This document shows, piece by piece, positions 10,630-18,870 of a DNA stretch of 64,000 bases. The notes under the pieces are model-generated. The model made no database searches. It saw only the letters and a program-made list of their open reading frames with translations, and was not told the origin of the DNA. Position 1 is the stretch's first letter. Each line of letters starts with the position of its first letter. The position numbers were made by a program, and so were the translations under genes. The stretch is taken from assembly GCF_026342015.1 (NCBI RefSeq), contig NZ_JAPENL010000002.1, forward strand, positions 2,485,001 to 2,549,000, written 5' to 3'. The DNA comes from Micromonospora lupini (GTDB lineage: Bacteria; Actinomycetota; Actinomycetes; Mycobacteriales; Micromonosporaceae).

Positions 10630-11748
10630 ACCGCTGCCGATTACGCCGAACAGCTCAAGGAACTCGACGCGACCCTGCGCAACATCGAGGCCGTCCTCAA
10701 TCTGGACCGGCTGCACGAGGACAAGGCCCGCCTGGAGCAGGAGGCGTCCGCCCCCGACCTGTGGGACGACCAGGCCAAGGCGCAGCAGGTGACCTCGCAG
10801 CTGTCGTACGTCAACGGCGAGATCAGCAAGCTGGGCAGTCTGCGCGCCCAGCTCGACGACGCGCGGGTGCTGCTGGAGTTGGCCGAGGCCGAGGCCGACC
10901 CGGGCGTGCTGACCGAGGTCGAGGCGGAGATCACCAGCCTGACCAAGTCCATCCAGGAGATGGAGGTCCGCACCCTGCTCTCCGGCGAGTACGACTCCCG
11001 GGAGGCGCTTGTCGCCATCCGGGCCGGCGCCGGTGGCGTGGACGCGGCGGACTTCGCCGAGATGCTGCTGCGGATGTACCTGCGCTGGGCCGAGCGGCAC
11101 GGCTACCCGACCGAGGTCTACGAGACCTCGTACGCCGAGGAGGCGGGCCTGAAGTCGGCCACCTTCGCGGTGAAGGTGCCCTACGCGTACGGCACGCTCA
11201 GCGTCGAGTCGGGCACCCACCGGCTGGTCCGGATCAGCCCGTTCGACAATCAGGGCCGCCGGCAGACCAGCTTCGCGGGCGTGGAGGTGCTGCCGGTGAC
11301 CGAGCAGACCGACCACATCGACATCCCGGAGAACGAGGTACGCGTCGACGTGTACCGCTCCTCCGGGCCGGGTGGGCAGAGCGTCAACACCACCGACTCG
11401 GCGGTCCGGCTGACCCACATCCCGACCGGCATCGTGGTGACCTGCCAGAACGAGAAGTCCCAACTGCAGAACAAGGCCTCCGCGCTGCGGGTGCTCCAGG
11501 CCCGGCTGCTGGAGCGCAAGCGCCAGGAGGAGCAGGCCAAGCTGGAGGGCCTCAAGGAGAACGCGGCAGGTTCGTGGGGCGACCAGATGCGCTCCTACGT
11601 CCTGCACCCGTATCAGATGGTGAAGGATCTCCGAACCGAGCAGGAGACCGGCAATCCGAGCGCGGTCTTCGACGGCGAGTTGGACGGTTTCATCGAGGCT
11701 GGTATCCGTTGGCGTAAGCAGCGGCAGCTCGCCGGCAACGGTGCGTGA
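10627..11748 (+). CDS. prfB: Peptide chain release factor 2 (RF2)
   Basis: RF2 recognises UGA and UAA stop codons and triggers peptide release. The 373-residue protein has the RF2 tripeptide SPF (VRISPFDNQGRRQTSFAG) and the universal GGQ motif (SSGPGGQSVNTTDSAVRLTH). It has the usual coiled-coil N-terminus. The frame is uninterrupted, so there is no sign of the autoregulatory UGA frameshift present near codon 26 of many bacterial prfB genes. The start at the GTG of 10627 (VTAADYAEQLKEL) fits relatives better than the TTG at 10618. It is followed by ftsE, a common actinobacterial order. Confidence 0.96.
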   Translation: MTAADYAEQLKELDATLRNIEAVLNLDRLHEDKARLEQEASAPDLWDDQAKAQQVTSQLSYVNGEISKLGSLRAQLDDARVLLELAEAEADPGVLTEVEAEITSLTKSIQEMEVRTLLSGEYDSREALVAIRAGAGGVDAADFAEMLLRMYLRWAERHGYPTEVYETSYAEEAGLKSATFAVKVPYAYGTLSVESGTHRLVRISPFDNQGRRQTSFAGVEVLPVTEQTDHIDIPENEVRVDVYRSSGPGGQSVNTTDSAVRLTHIPTGIVVTCQNEKSQLQNKASALRVLQARLLERKRQEEQAKLEGLKENAAGSWGDQMRSYVLHPYQMVKDLRTEQETGNPSAVFDGELDGFIEAGIRWRKQRQLAGNGA

Positions 11749-11763
11749 CGGCTCGCGGGCGGA

Positions 11764-11807
11764 GCGCGTCGTCGATCTCCAGGTGAGGGCCTGATTCGAC
11801 GACGCGC
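11764..11807 (+). terminator. Inverted repeat between prfB and ftsE
   Basis: Perfect 12-bp arms GCGCGTCGTCGA/TCGACGACGCGC surround a 20-nt loop, starting 15 nt after the prfB stop. Confidence 0.55.
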
Positions 11808-11830
11808 GCCGCATCTGCGGGGCGTGGGGC

Positions 11831-11858
11831 TTGGCTCAGTTGTTACACCGCGTAGACT
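11831..11858 (+). promoter_or_regulatory. ftsE promoter, leaderless
   Basis: TTGGCT at 11831-11836 and TAGACT at 11853-11858 are 16 nt apart. The -10 ends 8 nt before the GTG of ftsE, so transcription should begin at or next to the start codon. Confidence 0.6.
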
Positions 11859-11866
11859 CACGACCC

Positions 11867-12547
11867 GTGATTCAGCTTGAGCAAGTGACGAAGACGTACC
11901 CGAAGGCGTCCCGGCCTTCGCTCGACAACGTGTCCGTCTCGATCGAGAAGGGCGAGTTCGTCTTCTTCATCGGTCCATCCGGCTCCGGCAAGTCCACAAT
12001 CATCAAGATGCTGCTGCACGAGGTCACCCCCAACAAGGGGCGGGTCATCGTCAACAGCAAGGACGTCACGTCGATGCGCTCCTGGAAGCGACCCCACTTC
12101 CGGCGTTCGATCGGCTGCGTCTTCCAGGACTTCCGGCTGCTGCCGAACCGCACCGCGTACGAGAACGTGGCGTTCGCCCTCGAGGTGATCGGCAAGACCA
12201 AGGCGGTTGCCCGCCGGGTCGTGCCCGAGGTTCTGGAGCTGGTCGGTCTCGGTGGCAAGGAGCACCGCTACCCGCACGAGCTCTCCGGTGGTGAGCAGCA
12301 GCGGGTCGCCGTCGCCCGGGCGTTCGTGAACCGTCCGCTGATCCTGCTGGCGGACGAGCCCACCGGAAACCTGGACCCGGATACCTCGATCGAGATCATG
12401 CGCCTGCTGGACCGGATCAACCGCACCGGCACGACCGTCGTGATGGTCACCCACGACTCCAACATCGTGAACCAGATGCGCCGCCGCGTCATCGAGATCG
12501 AGAGCGGTCGCATCGTGCGTGACCAGGCCCGCGGTGTCTACGGGTGA
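11867..12547 (+). CDS. ftsE: Cell division ATP-binding protein FtsE
   Basis: FtsE is the ABC-type ATPase that pairs with FtsX at the divisome and controls peptidoglycan hydrolase activation. The 226 residues contain Walker A GPSGSGKST, a Q-loop in CVFQDFRLLP, the signature LSGGEQQRVAVARAF, Walker B LILLADEPTGNLD and the switch His in MVTHD. The length is standard. The GTG at 11867 is preceded by a promoter rather than a ribosome site; a frame extending to 11831 would run through that promoter. ftsX follows after 67 nt. Confidence 0.97.
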   Translation: MIQLEQVTKTYPKASRPSLDNVSVSIEKGEFVFFIGPSGSGKSTIIKMLLHEVTPNKGRVIVNSKDVTSMRSWKRPHFRRSIGCVFQDFRLLPNRTAYENVAFALEVIGKTKAVARRVVPEVLELVGLGGKEHRYPHELSGGEQQRVAVARAFVNRPLILLADEPTGNLDPDTSIEIMRLLDRINRTGTTVVMVTHDSNIVNQMRRRVIEIESGRIVRDQARGVYG

Positions 12548-12614
12548 GCCGGCGCTCCACCCCTGCGCAGCCTGACGACGAACACTTCATGCCGGAGACC
12601 CGGAGGAAATCCCG

Positions 12615-13490
12615 ATGCGCGTGAAATACGTCCTGTCCGAGGTACTGGTCGGACTGTGGCGCAACGTGACCATGACCATCGCGATGATCATCACGATGGC
12701 GGTCTCGCTGACCATGCTCGGCGCCAGCGGTCTCATGTACCGCCAGGTTGACGACATGAAGGACCTCTACTACAAGAACATCGAGGTCTCGATCTTCCTG
12801 AGCCAGGAGGTGAGCGAGCAGCAGCGCACCGACCTGGACGCCAAGCTGAAGACCAACCCCCTGGTCAAGGAAGTCATCTACGTCAACAAGGACGAGGCGT
12901 ACAAGAAGTTCCAGGAGATGTACCAGGACGCGCCGGACCTGGTCAACGCCGTCAAGCCGGACCAGCTGCCCGAGTCGTTCCGGCTCAAGCTGAACAACCC
13001 GGAGCAGTACAAGAACATCTACGACCAGTACAAGGACACCGAGGGTGTCGACGAGATCGTCGACCAGAGTCGACTGCTGGACAAGATCTTCGACGTCCTC
13101 ACCGCGATCCAGAACATCGCCCTGGCCGCCGCGATCGTGATGGCCATCGCCGCACTGCTCCTGGTGGCCAACACCATCCAGGTCGCCGCGTACAGCAAGC
13201 GGCGTGAGGTGGCGGTCATGAAGCTGGTGGGCGCGTCCAACTGGTTCATCCAGGCGCCGTTCGTGCTGGAGGCCGTGGTGGCCGGCCTGATCGGTTCACT
13301 GCTCGGCCTGGTGGCCCTGGTCGCGGCGAAGTATCTGCTCTTCGACGGATCGCTCAAGGCGTTGCAGGGCCTGCTGTCGCCGATCAGCTGGGGTGACATC
13401 CTGTTCATCTTCCCGCTGATGGCCGGCGTCGGTGGCCTGGTCAGCGCCGGCACCGCCTGGATCACCCTGCGCTTCTACCTGCGGGTCTAG
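12615..13490 (+). CDS. ftsX: Cell division membrane protein FtsX
   Basis: FtsX is the permease-like partner of FtsE. The 291-residue protein has one N-terminal membrane helix (about residues 20-42). An extracytoplasmic domain of about 120 residues follows (VSIFLSQEVSEQQRTDLDAK onward), then three C-terminal helices near 165-190, 212-242 and 258-285. The YSKRREVAVMKLVGASNWFI loop is typical of the FtsX fold. GGAGG at 12602-12606 sets the ATG at 12615. A strong terminator follows the gene, so ftsE-ftsX is a separate unit from smpB. Confidence 0.97.
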   Translation: MRVKYVLSEVLVGLWRNVTMTIAMIITMAVSLTMLGASGLMYRQVDDMKDLYYKNIEVSIFLSQEVSEQQRTDLDAKLKTNPLVKEVIYVNKDEAYKKFQEMYQDAPDLVNAVKPDQLPESFRLKLNNPEQYKNIYDQYKDTEGVDEIVDQSRLLDKIFDVLTAIQNIALAAAIVMAIAALLLVANTIQVAAYSKRREVAVMKLVGASNWFIQAPFVLEAVVAGLIGSLLGLVALVAAKYLLFDGSLKALQGLLSPISWGDILFIFPLMAGVGGLVSAGTAWITLRFYLRV

Positions 13491-13521
13491 GCAGCGTACG
13501 GGTCGTCCCGTCGACACTTCG

Positions 13522-13561
13522 GGACCCTCCCGCGGCCGGAATAAACGGCGCGGGAGGGTCC
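13522..13561 (+). terminator. Terminator after ftsX
   Basis: GGACCCTCCCGC/GCGGGAGGGTCC arms enclose an inner GCCG/CGGC stem and an AATAAA-containing loop. A single bulged G interrupts the left arm. Confidence 0.85.
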
Positions 13562-13621
13562 TTGTCAATGAGGCTCATTCGGGCGGCCCTGACGATGGCC
13601 CGGCCGGCCCGGCGGCGAGAG

Positions 13622-13648
13622 CCCGAATAAGCCTCATTCGGGTAGCAT
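13622..13648 (+). promoter_or_regulatory. Dyad and -10 element upstream of smpB
   Basis: CCCGAA and TTCGGG at 13622-13627 and 13637-13642 form a dyad around TAAGCCTCA, immediately before a TAGCAT -10-like hexamer at 13643-13648. A related CTCATTCGGG occurs at about 13574. A regulator that blocks the smpB promoter could bind here, but this is inference. Confidence 0.4.
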
Positions 13649-13711
13649 GATCGGTTGTCCGGCCGGGGTGAGCCCGGCGACGGACGTCTTCTGGGAGAGG
13701 GGGTGGCGCCG

Positions 13712-14191
13712 ATGCCACGGGAGAAGGGGCGCAAGGTGGTCGCCTCCAATAAGAAGGCACGCCACGACTACGCGATCCTCGACACGTACGAGGCGGGCAT
13801 GGCGTTGACCGGCACCGAGGTCAAGTCGCTGCGGGCCGGGCGGGCGTCGCTCGTCGACGCGTTCGCCCAGGAGCGCGACAACGAGTTGTTCCTGCACTCC
13901 ATGCACATCCCCGAGTACACGCAGGGCACCTGGACCAACCACGAGCCCCGGCGTACGCGCAAGCTGCTGCTCAACCGGGGTGAGCTGGACAAGCTTCTCG
14001 GCAAGACCCGCGAGGGCGGTCTGACAATCGTCCCGTTGCAGGTCTACTTCTCCGACGGCTGGGCCAAGGTCGAGATCGCCCTGGCCAAGGGCAAGAAGTC
14101 GTACGACAAGCGTCAGGACCTCGCCAAGCGCGACGCGGACCGGGAGATCGCCCGGGTGTCCGGTCGACGCGGCAAGGGTATGGACGACTAA
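13712..14191 (+). CDS. smpB: SsrA-binding protein SmpB
   Basis: SmpB binds tmRNA and carries it to stalled ribosomes for trans-translation. The 159-residue protein has the conserved KVVASNKKARHDYAILDTYEAGMALTGTEVKSLR beginning. It also has a HIPEYTQGTWTNHEPRRTRKLLLNRGE core and the basic C-terminal tail KSYDKRQDLAKRDADREIAR. I chose the ATG at 13712 (MPREKGRK), with GGGAGAGGGG 8-10 nt upstream; a GTG at 13703 in the same frame is an alternative. The partner RNA gene ssrA starts about 100 nt downstream. Confidence 0.96.
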   Translation: MPREKGRKVVASNKKARHDYAILDTYEAGMALTGTEVKSLRAGRASLVDAFAQERDNELFLHSMHIPEYTQGTWTNHEPRRTRKLLLNRGELDKLLGKTREGGLTIVPLQVYFSDGWAKVEIALAKGKKSYDKRQDLAKRDADREIARVSGRRGKGMDD

Positions 14192-14258
14192 TCCGTCTCT
14201 TTTGTCCGGGTCGGTGCGTCGGCCCGGGGCTCGGGATGAAAGCCGTTGCGGCAGGCGT

Positions 14259-14264
14259 TAGTCT
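14259..14264 (+). promoter_or_regulatory. Possible -10 of ssrA
   Basis: TAGTCT stands 32 nt before the mature tmRNA 5' end, leaving a leader of about 25 nt for RNase P removal. No clear -35 is visible. Confidence 0.35.
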
Positions 14265-14295
14265 TGTCAGTGCCACCACATCGGTGGCCTGTCGA

Positions 14296-14671
14296 GGGGG
14301 TGACTGGTTTCGACTTCGTACGCAGCGACAGGGGAAGCGAGCCGAGGAAGCCGACGTCGTCTCGAGAATCGGTCGTCGGAAACTTATAAGCGCCAAGAAC
14401 CAACGCGCTGACTTCGCTCTCGCCGCCTGAGGCGAGTAGCTAAGTCTGTCGGCCTGGGAACGCCTTCGTCCCAATAGCCGGCATCAGCTAGAAGGCTGGC
14501 CAACCGGACCCGGTCGCGGGGTCCGTGCGGCGAGATCAATCAGCGACTGGGCCCGTCACACCAACTTGCTCGCGTGAGCGGTGGGGCCGAGTAGAGGCAC
14601 AGCGAGCTGCGCTCGGAGAAGCCCTGACAAACCGGCGAAGGACCCGGGTTCGATTCCCGGCACCTCCACCA
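14296..14671 (+). ncRNA. ssrA: Transfer-messenger RNA (tmRNA)
   Basis: The RNA frees stalled ribosomes and tags their peptides for proteolysis. The 5' acceptor strand GGGGGTG at 14296-14302 pairs with CACCTCC at 14661-14667, followed by A and an encoded CCA at 14669-14671. The 5' end continues GACTGGTTTCGAC, typical of tmRNA. A T-arm with GGGTTCGATTCCC lies near the 3' end. The tag reading frame begins at GCC 14392 and reads AKNQRADFALAA before TGA at 14428-14430, ending in the usual ALAA degron. The length of 376 nt is normal. The partner gene smpB is just upstream. Confidence 0.95.
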
Positions 14672-14679
14672 CCTCGAAG

Positions 14680-14712
14680 CGAAGCGCCCCGGCCAGCGGC
14701 CGGGGCGCTTCG
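14680..14712 (+). terminator. Terminator after ssrA
   Basis: Perfect 15-bp arms at 14680-14694 and 14698-14712 (CGAAGCGCCCCGGCC and its complement) have a 3-nt loop, 8 nt past the tmRNA 3' end. Confidence 0.85.
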
Positions 14713-14818
14713 TCGTATCCGACCGGCGACCGAGGAAGCCAGGGCGGATCAGCGGGAGACATGGACCGCCACCGACGCCCGGGGGCGCGGGTGGGTCGCC
14801 GACGCCTACGCTGCCGCT

Positions 14819-15475
14819 GTGACGAACCAGCAGCTGCGCCTGTCGGTCGGCGCGTCGGCCGGCCAGCGCACGGTCGCGGTGGTGACGGGGGTCCTCGTCG
14901 CCGCTGTCGGTGCGGCGTTCGTGCTGGCGCCCCTGCTCGCCGGCGGGCTTTTGCGCCGCCTCACCGGCCCGGGAGACGGGTTCGCCTCCTACGAGGAGGC
15001 CCGCGACCTGCCGCCGGGAATGCTGCCGCCCGCGCTGAGGGACTCCGGAAGCGCCTCGGGAGGGCCTGGACCGCTCCTCGGGCTGTGCGGGCTGCCGTTC
15101 GTCCTGCTCGGTGTCTACCTGGTGCTGCGGGTGCTCCGTACTGCCGCGTGGCTGGACGGCAGCCGGGTGCGGGTGCGGGGCGCCATCCGCAGTCGAACTG
15201 TCGATCTCGCCATCGCATCCATCGACTCCCGGCCCCACCGTGAGATGGGCGTCGACCCGTCGGCTGCTGCGGGTCGGTCGCCGGCCGTCGTCGTCACCGA
15301 CCGGGCCAGCGGGCACCGGGTCACCATCCCGCTGCGGGGGATGGGTCTGCCCGTCCTGCCGCCGTCGGAGCTGCGCGCGCTCGCCGACGCGTTCGCGGCG
15401 GGTCGACCCGGCGGGGAGCCCAGCGACGATGCCCGCACGCTCGCCGCCGATCTGCGACGCCTGGCGGACGCCTGA
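14819..15475 (+). CDS. Small two-helix membrane protein with cytoplasmic domain
   Basis: The 218-residue protein begins VTNQQLRLSVGASAGQRTVA. It has a membrane helix at about residues 19-42 (VVTGVLVAAVGAAFVLAPLLAG) and a second at about 84-104 (LLGLCGLPFVLLGVYLVL). A C-terminal domain with WLDGSRVRVRGAIRSRTVDL looks like a PH-type membrane-protein domain. No enzymatic motif is visible. The GTG at 14819 is preceded at 14807-14812 by TACGCT with a 6-nt gap and no ribosome site, suggesting a leaderless mRNA. The frame extends upstream through the 3' end of ssrA, which cannot be coding. Confidence 0.65.
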   Translation: MTNQQLRLSVGASAGQRTVAVVTGVLVAAVGAAFVLAPLLAGGLLRRLTGPGDGFASYEEARDLPPGMLPPALRDSGSASGGPGPLLGLCGLPFVLLGVYLVLRVLRTAAWLDGSRVRVRGAIRSRTVDLAIASIDSRPHREMGVDPSAAAGRSPAVVVTDRASGHRVTIPLRGMGLPVLPPSELRALADAFAAGRPGGEPSDDARTLAADLRRLADA

Positions 15476-15629
15476 ACCGCCCGTCGGCGGCCGTCATCCG
15501 CCGTGCCGGTGGGGCCGGAGTCAACGGCTGTTACCACTGGGAGGGATGAGCAGAAAACGCCTCTGGACAGGAGGAACCGGCGGGTTCACCATCACGGTAT
15601 GGGATAGCAGCCCGCGCGCGGGAGGTGCC

Positions 15630-16118
15630 ATGGTCACCGGTGGAGTCCAGCAGCCGTCAGTCACCGACCGGCCGTCCGCCGCCCGCACGTACCCGGCCGG
15701 GCTCCCCGGTGAGCCGAGGGCCGCCGGGCTCGCCGGCGACCTGCACGCCCTGGCCCGTGCCGTCGCGGTCGCGACGACCGAGCCGCGCTGGCGCGAGATC
15801 GTGCTGCTCCGCCTACGTCCGGTCGGCCAGGGATTCGCCGAGCACGTCCGGCTCACCGAGGGGCCGGCCGGCCTCTATCGGGAGCTGCTCACCCACTCGC
15901 CCCGCCTCGACCACGGGATCCGGCTGCTCACCCGGGAGCACGCCGCGATCGTCGCCGCGATCCTGGCTGCCCAGCGGGTCGCCGAGCGGTCCGAGGCCAG
16001 CCCCGACGAGCTGCGGCGCAGGGCGGGGCATCTGCTGCGGGTGCTGGCCCGGCATCGGCGGCGTGGCGCCAACCTGCTCTGGCAGGCGTACCAGACGGAT
16101 CTCGGCGGCGAGACCTGA
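15630..16118 (+). CDS. Hypothetical Arg/Ala-rich protein
   Basis: The product of 162 residues is not recognised. It has an N-terminus rich in Pro, then a helical body (LAGDLHALARAVAVATTEPRWREIVLLRLR and REHAAIVAAILAAQRVAERS), ending RGANLLWQAYQTDLGGET. No membrane segment or signal peptide is visible. GGAGG at 15621-15625 lies 5 nt before the ATG at 15630, which is strong support for translation. The gene stands alone between a membrane-protein gene and a lipoprotein gene on the same strand. Confidence 0.6.
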   Translation: MVTGGVQQPSVTDRPSAARTYPAGLPGEPRAAGLAGDLHALARAVAVATTEPRWREIVLLRLRPVGQGFAEHVRLTEGPAGLYRELLTHSPRLDHGIRLLTREHAAIVAAILAAQRVAERSEASPDELRRRAGHLLRVLARHRRRGANLLWQAYQTDLGGET

Positions 16119-16162
16119 GCCGGGGCGGGAACCCGCCCGTCGACGGCATCGTCGAACCTGGC

Positions 16163-17110
16163 ATGCGTCGAGGAGTTCTGTTGCTCGTACTGCCGCTGCT
16201 GTCCATTGTGGGCTGTGCCGCGACCAGCGGAGAGCCCGCCGCCCCGCCCACCGCGACGGCGCATCGCGCGTTCGACGGGCGGGCCGCCGCCGTCGCCGCG
16301 GCGTGGCAGCCCGGTCCCGGCTGGCGTGACGGGTACGTCCCGTTGCAGGGGCCTACTGTGCTCACCGGCGACCCGCGCTTCACGCCCGACACCGAGACGG
16401 CCTTCCGGTCCGGCTGGTACCGGGCCCAGGTCGCCATCCCGCCCACCCGCGTCGGCGCCGAGATCCGGTTCCCGGACGGCCGGTTGACCCTGCCGCTGGT
16501 CAGCGCGGCCGAGGCGTACCGGCAGCTCGACCGGGGCGACCCGCTGCCCTGTCCGGGGCGGCCGAAGCGGCTCGGGCGGCCGACTCCCGGCGGTCCCAGC
16601 GTCGAACCAGGGCCGGACGGTTGGGCCACCAGCACGACGGAGGCGGCCTGCCTCCCGCTGACCGTCACCGGGGTGACCCTCGGAGCCGTGCCGGTCCGTA
16701 CGAGTCGAGGTGAGGCGCAGGTCCCGGCCTGGTTGTTCACGGTGGAGGAGCTGGCCACCCCGGTGGCCCAGCTCGCCGTCGCGCCGTCGGCAGTCACGCC
16801 GGTCCCGTCGGCACCCACGCCGACCCAGCCACTGCCTGAGGGTCTGGTGGCCGCCCAGGACATCGTGGCGGTGGACGGCGCACGGCTGACCCTCCGGCTC
16901 GGCGTCGGCGCCTGCGACACCGGGATCACCCCGGTGGTGCGGGAACTGCCCGACGTGGTGGTGGTCGGCGGGCAGGTCACCCGATCGACCGGGGTGTGTA
17001 CCGACCAGCTCAAGCTGGAGCCGGTCACCGTCACCCTGGCCACACCGCTTGGGGCGCGGCCGGTGTTGGACGTCTTCACCGGCGCCCCGCTGACGATCGC
17101 CCCGCGCTGA
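16163..17110 (+). CDS. Secreted lipoprotein of unknown function
   Basis: The 315-residue protein starts MRRGVLLLVLPLLSIVGCAA. It has two arginines, a hydrophobic stretch and a lipobox with Cys18, so it should be lipid-anchored on the outer face of the membrane. The mature part contains several Cys pairs (PCPGR, AACLPL, ACDTG, VCTDQ) and a Pro/Thr linker near residues 205-225. No catalytic family is recognised. The ATG at 16163 lacks a clear ribosome site. The gene converges on the ThDP enzyme gene, with 22 nt between the stops. Confidence 0.7.
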   Translation: MRRGVLLLVLPLLSIVGCAATSGEPAAPPTATAHRAFDGRAAAVAAAWQPGPGWRDGYVPLQGPTVLTGDPRFTPDTETAFRSGWYRAQVAIPPTRVGAEIRFPDGRLTLPLVSAAEAYRQLDRGDPLPCPGRPKRLGRPTPGGPSVEPGPDGWATSTTEAACLPLTVTGVTLGAVPVRTSRGEAQVPAWLFTVEELATPVAQLAVAPSAVTPVPSAPTPTQPLPEGLVAAQDIVAVDGARLTLRLGVGACDTGITPVVRELPDVVVVGGQVTRSTGVCTDQLKLEPVTVTLATPLGARPVLDVFTGAPLTIAPR

Positions 17111-17132
17111 CCCCCCGACCAGGCCCGCGACT

Positions 17133-18728
17133 TCAGAGGATCCTGGGCACGTCGGTGCTGATCGGCACCGGCAGGACTGTGGGCCCCTCGGCGCGCAGGC
17201 CGGTGGCGAGGGCTGCGCCGAGTTGGTCGGGGGTCTGCACCACCTCGGTGGCGCAGCCGTAGCCGGCCGCGATAGCCGTGATGTCCAGCCCCGGCAGATC
17301 CAGCCCCGGCACCCCCGGAGTGTCCTTCAGCTCGGCGAACGCCTTGAGGATCGCGTACTGCTGATTGACCGGGACGACGACCACCACGGGCAGCGCCAGG
17401 CGCGCGGCCGTCCACAGCGCCTGCACGGAGTAGTGGAACGAGCCGTCGCCGATCACCGCCACCACCGGCCGGCCACGTCCGGTGTCCCGCTCGGCAAGCG
17501 CCACCCCGACCGCGGCCGGCAGGCCGTAGCCGAGGCCGCCGCTGGCCATCGTGAAGTACGACGCCGGCCGGGTGATGCGCAGGTGGCGGCGCAGCGCGGA
17601 CAGGTTGGACGGTGACTCCTGGACCAGTACGCCGTCGGCCGGCCAGTGCGCGGCCAGGGCGGCGAACATCGCGTCGGCGCTCAGCGGCACGGTGACCTCC
17701 GGCGGCGCCGGAACGGCCCGGGGCGCTGGCGGCTGTCGGTCGGCGGTCGGAACCAGGTCGAGAAGCGCGGCGAGCGTCAGCCCGGGGTCCCCGAGCAGGC
17801 TGTCCCCGACCGGGGCTCGGGCGGCCTCGTCCGGATCGTCCGTGACGTGCAGCAGGCGGGCGCCCTCGGGCAGGTGGTCGCCCGGCACGTGCGGGTAGTA
17901 GCGGAACACCGGGGCGCCGACGACCAGAACTGTGTCGTGGCCCCGCAGCGCCTCGGCCAGCGGCCCGATGGCGAACGGCAGGACCCCGCGGAACTGCGGG
18001 TGGTCCTCGGGGAACACGGCCCGTTCCGGCGCCGGGGCCGACCAGACAGGTGCGGCCAGCCGCTCGGCAAGCGCGACGGCCGCCTGCCAACTGCCCGAGC
18101 GGTCGACGCCCGGGCCGAACACCAGCACCGGATTGCGACTGTCGGCCAGCACCCGGGCGAACATCTCCAACCGCTGCGGATCCGGCCCGAAGCGGGTCGC
18201 CACCGAGCGCGGCGCTGGCGGCGCCTCGGCGGGCTGGGCCCAGTCGTCCATCGGCAGGGAGAGGAACACCGGCCCGACGGGCGGCTGCACGGCTGTCGCG
18301 TACGCCCGCAGCAGCGCCGCCGGAATGTCCTGCGCGCGGACCGGCTCGTAGCTCCACTTGACGTACGGCTCGGGCAGCTCGACGGCTCGGCGGCTGGTCA
18401 GCCGGGGCTCCAGCAGCAGCATCTCCCGGGTCTGCTGACCGGCGGTGACGATCAGGGGGGTCTTGTTGTGCCAGGCGGTGACCAGGTTGCCCATGCCGTT
18501 GCCCATTCCCGGGGCGGTGTGCAGGTTGACGTGCGCGGGCCTGCCGGCCGCCTGGGCGTATCCGTCGGCCATCGCCACCGCCGTGGCCTCGTGCAGCGCG
18601 TGGACGTAGTGGAAGTCGGTCGGAAAGTCCCGCAGGAACGGTTCCTCGGTGGAACCCGGGTTGCCGAAGACGGTGGTCATGCCGAGGGTGCGAAGCACGT
18701 CGTACGTCGCGTCCCGGACCGTTGCCAT
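17133..18728 (-). CDS. mdlC: Benzoylformate decarboxylase-like ThDP enzyme
   Basis: The 531-residue thiamine-diphosphate enzyme matches benzoylformate decarboxylase, which converts benzoylformate to benzaldehyde and CO2 in mandelate metabolism. It opens ATVRDATYDVLRTLGMTTVFGNPGSTEEPFL, with catalytic Glu in HALHEATAVAMADGYAQ. The ThDP-binding GDGSFHYSVQALWTAA segment lies near residue 425, and the middle domain is normal. Related oxalyl-CoA or phenylpyruvate decarboxylases share the fold, so substrate is not certain. The ATG at 18726-18728 gives 9 nt to GGAGG, better than the GTG at 18734. No mandelate dehydrogenase or racemase is adjacent, but an FMN alpha-hydroxyacid oxidase lies at 26.8-27.8 kb. 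Confidence 0.8.
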   Translation of the reverse strand: MATVRDATYDVLRTLGMTTVFGNPGSTEEPFLRDFPTDFHYVHALHEATAVAMADGYAQAAGRPAHVNLHTAPGMGNGMGNLVTAWHNKTPLIVTAGQQTREMLLLEPRLTSRRAVELPEPYVKWSYEPVRAQDIPAALLRAYATAVQPPVGPVFLSLPMDDWAQPAEAPPAPRSVATRFGPDPQRLEMFARVLADSRNPVLVFGPGVDRSGSWQAAVALAERLAAPVWSAPAPERAVFPEDHPQFRGVLPFAIGPLAEALRGHDTVLVVGAPVFRYYPHVPGDHLPEGARLLHVTDDPDEAARAPVGDSLLGDPGLTLAALLDLVPTADRQPPAPRAVPAPPEVTVPLSADAMFAALAAHWPADGVLVQESPSNLSALRRHLRITRPASYFTMASGGLGYGLPAAVGVALAERDTGRGRPVVAVIGDGSFHYSVQALWTAARLALPVVVVVPVNQQYAILKAFAELKDTPGVPGLDLPGLDITAIAAGYGCATEVVQTPDQLGAALATGLRAEGPTVLPVPISTDVPRIL

Positions 18729-18870
18729 CGCCACCTGCCTCCGTGTCGCGCGCAGCGGCGACAGTGGTCGCCCTCCCGATCAGCCGAATCTATCGGGATG
18801 TGACAGACCTTTCGGGCGTTTCCCGGCCGTCGAGGCGCCGACCCACCCACCGGGTCGCTCGTGGCCCAGG

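Noticed and set aside
10627..10720. Programmed frameshift in prfB
   Set aside because: The frame is continuous from the GTG with no in-frame UGA near codon 26, so I see no frameshift site.
14525..14818. N-terminal extension of the 14819 gene through ssrA
   Set aside because: It would read the 3' end of tmRNA and a terminator as protein.
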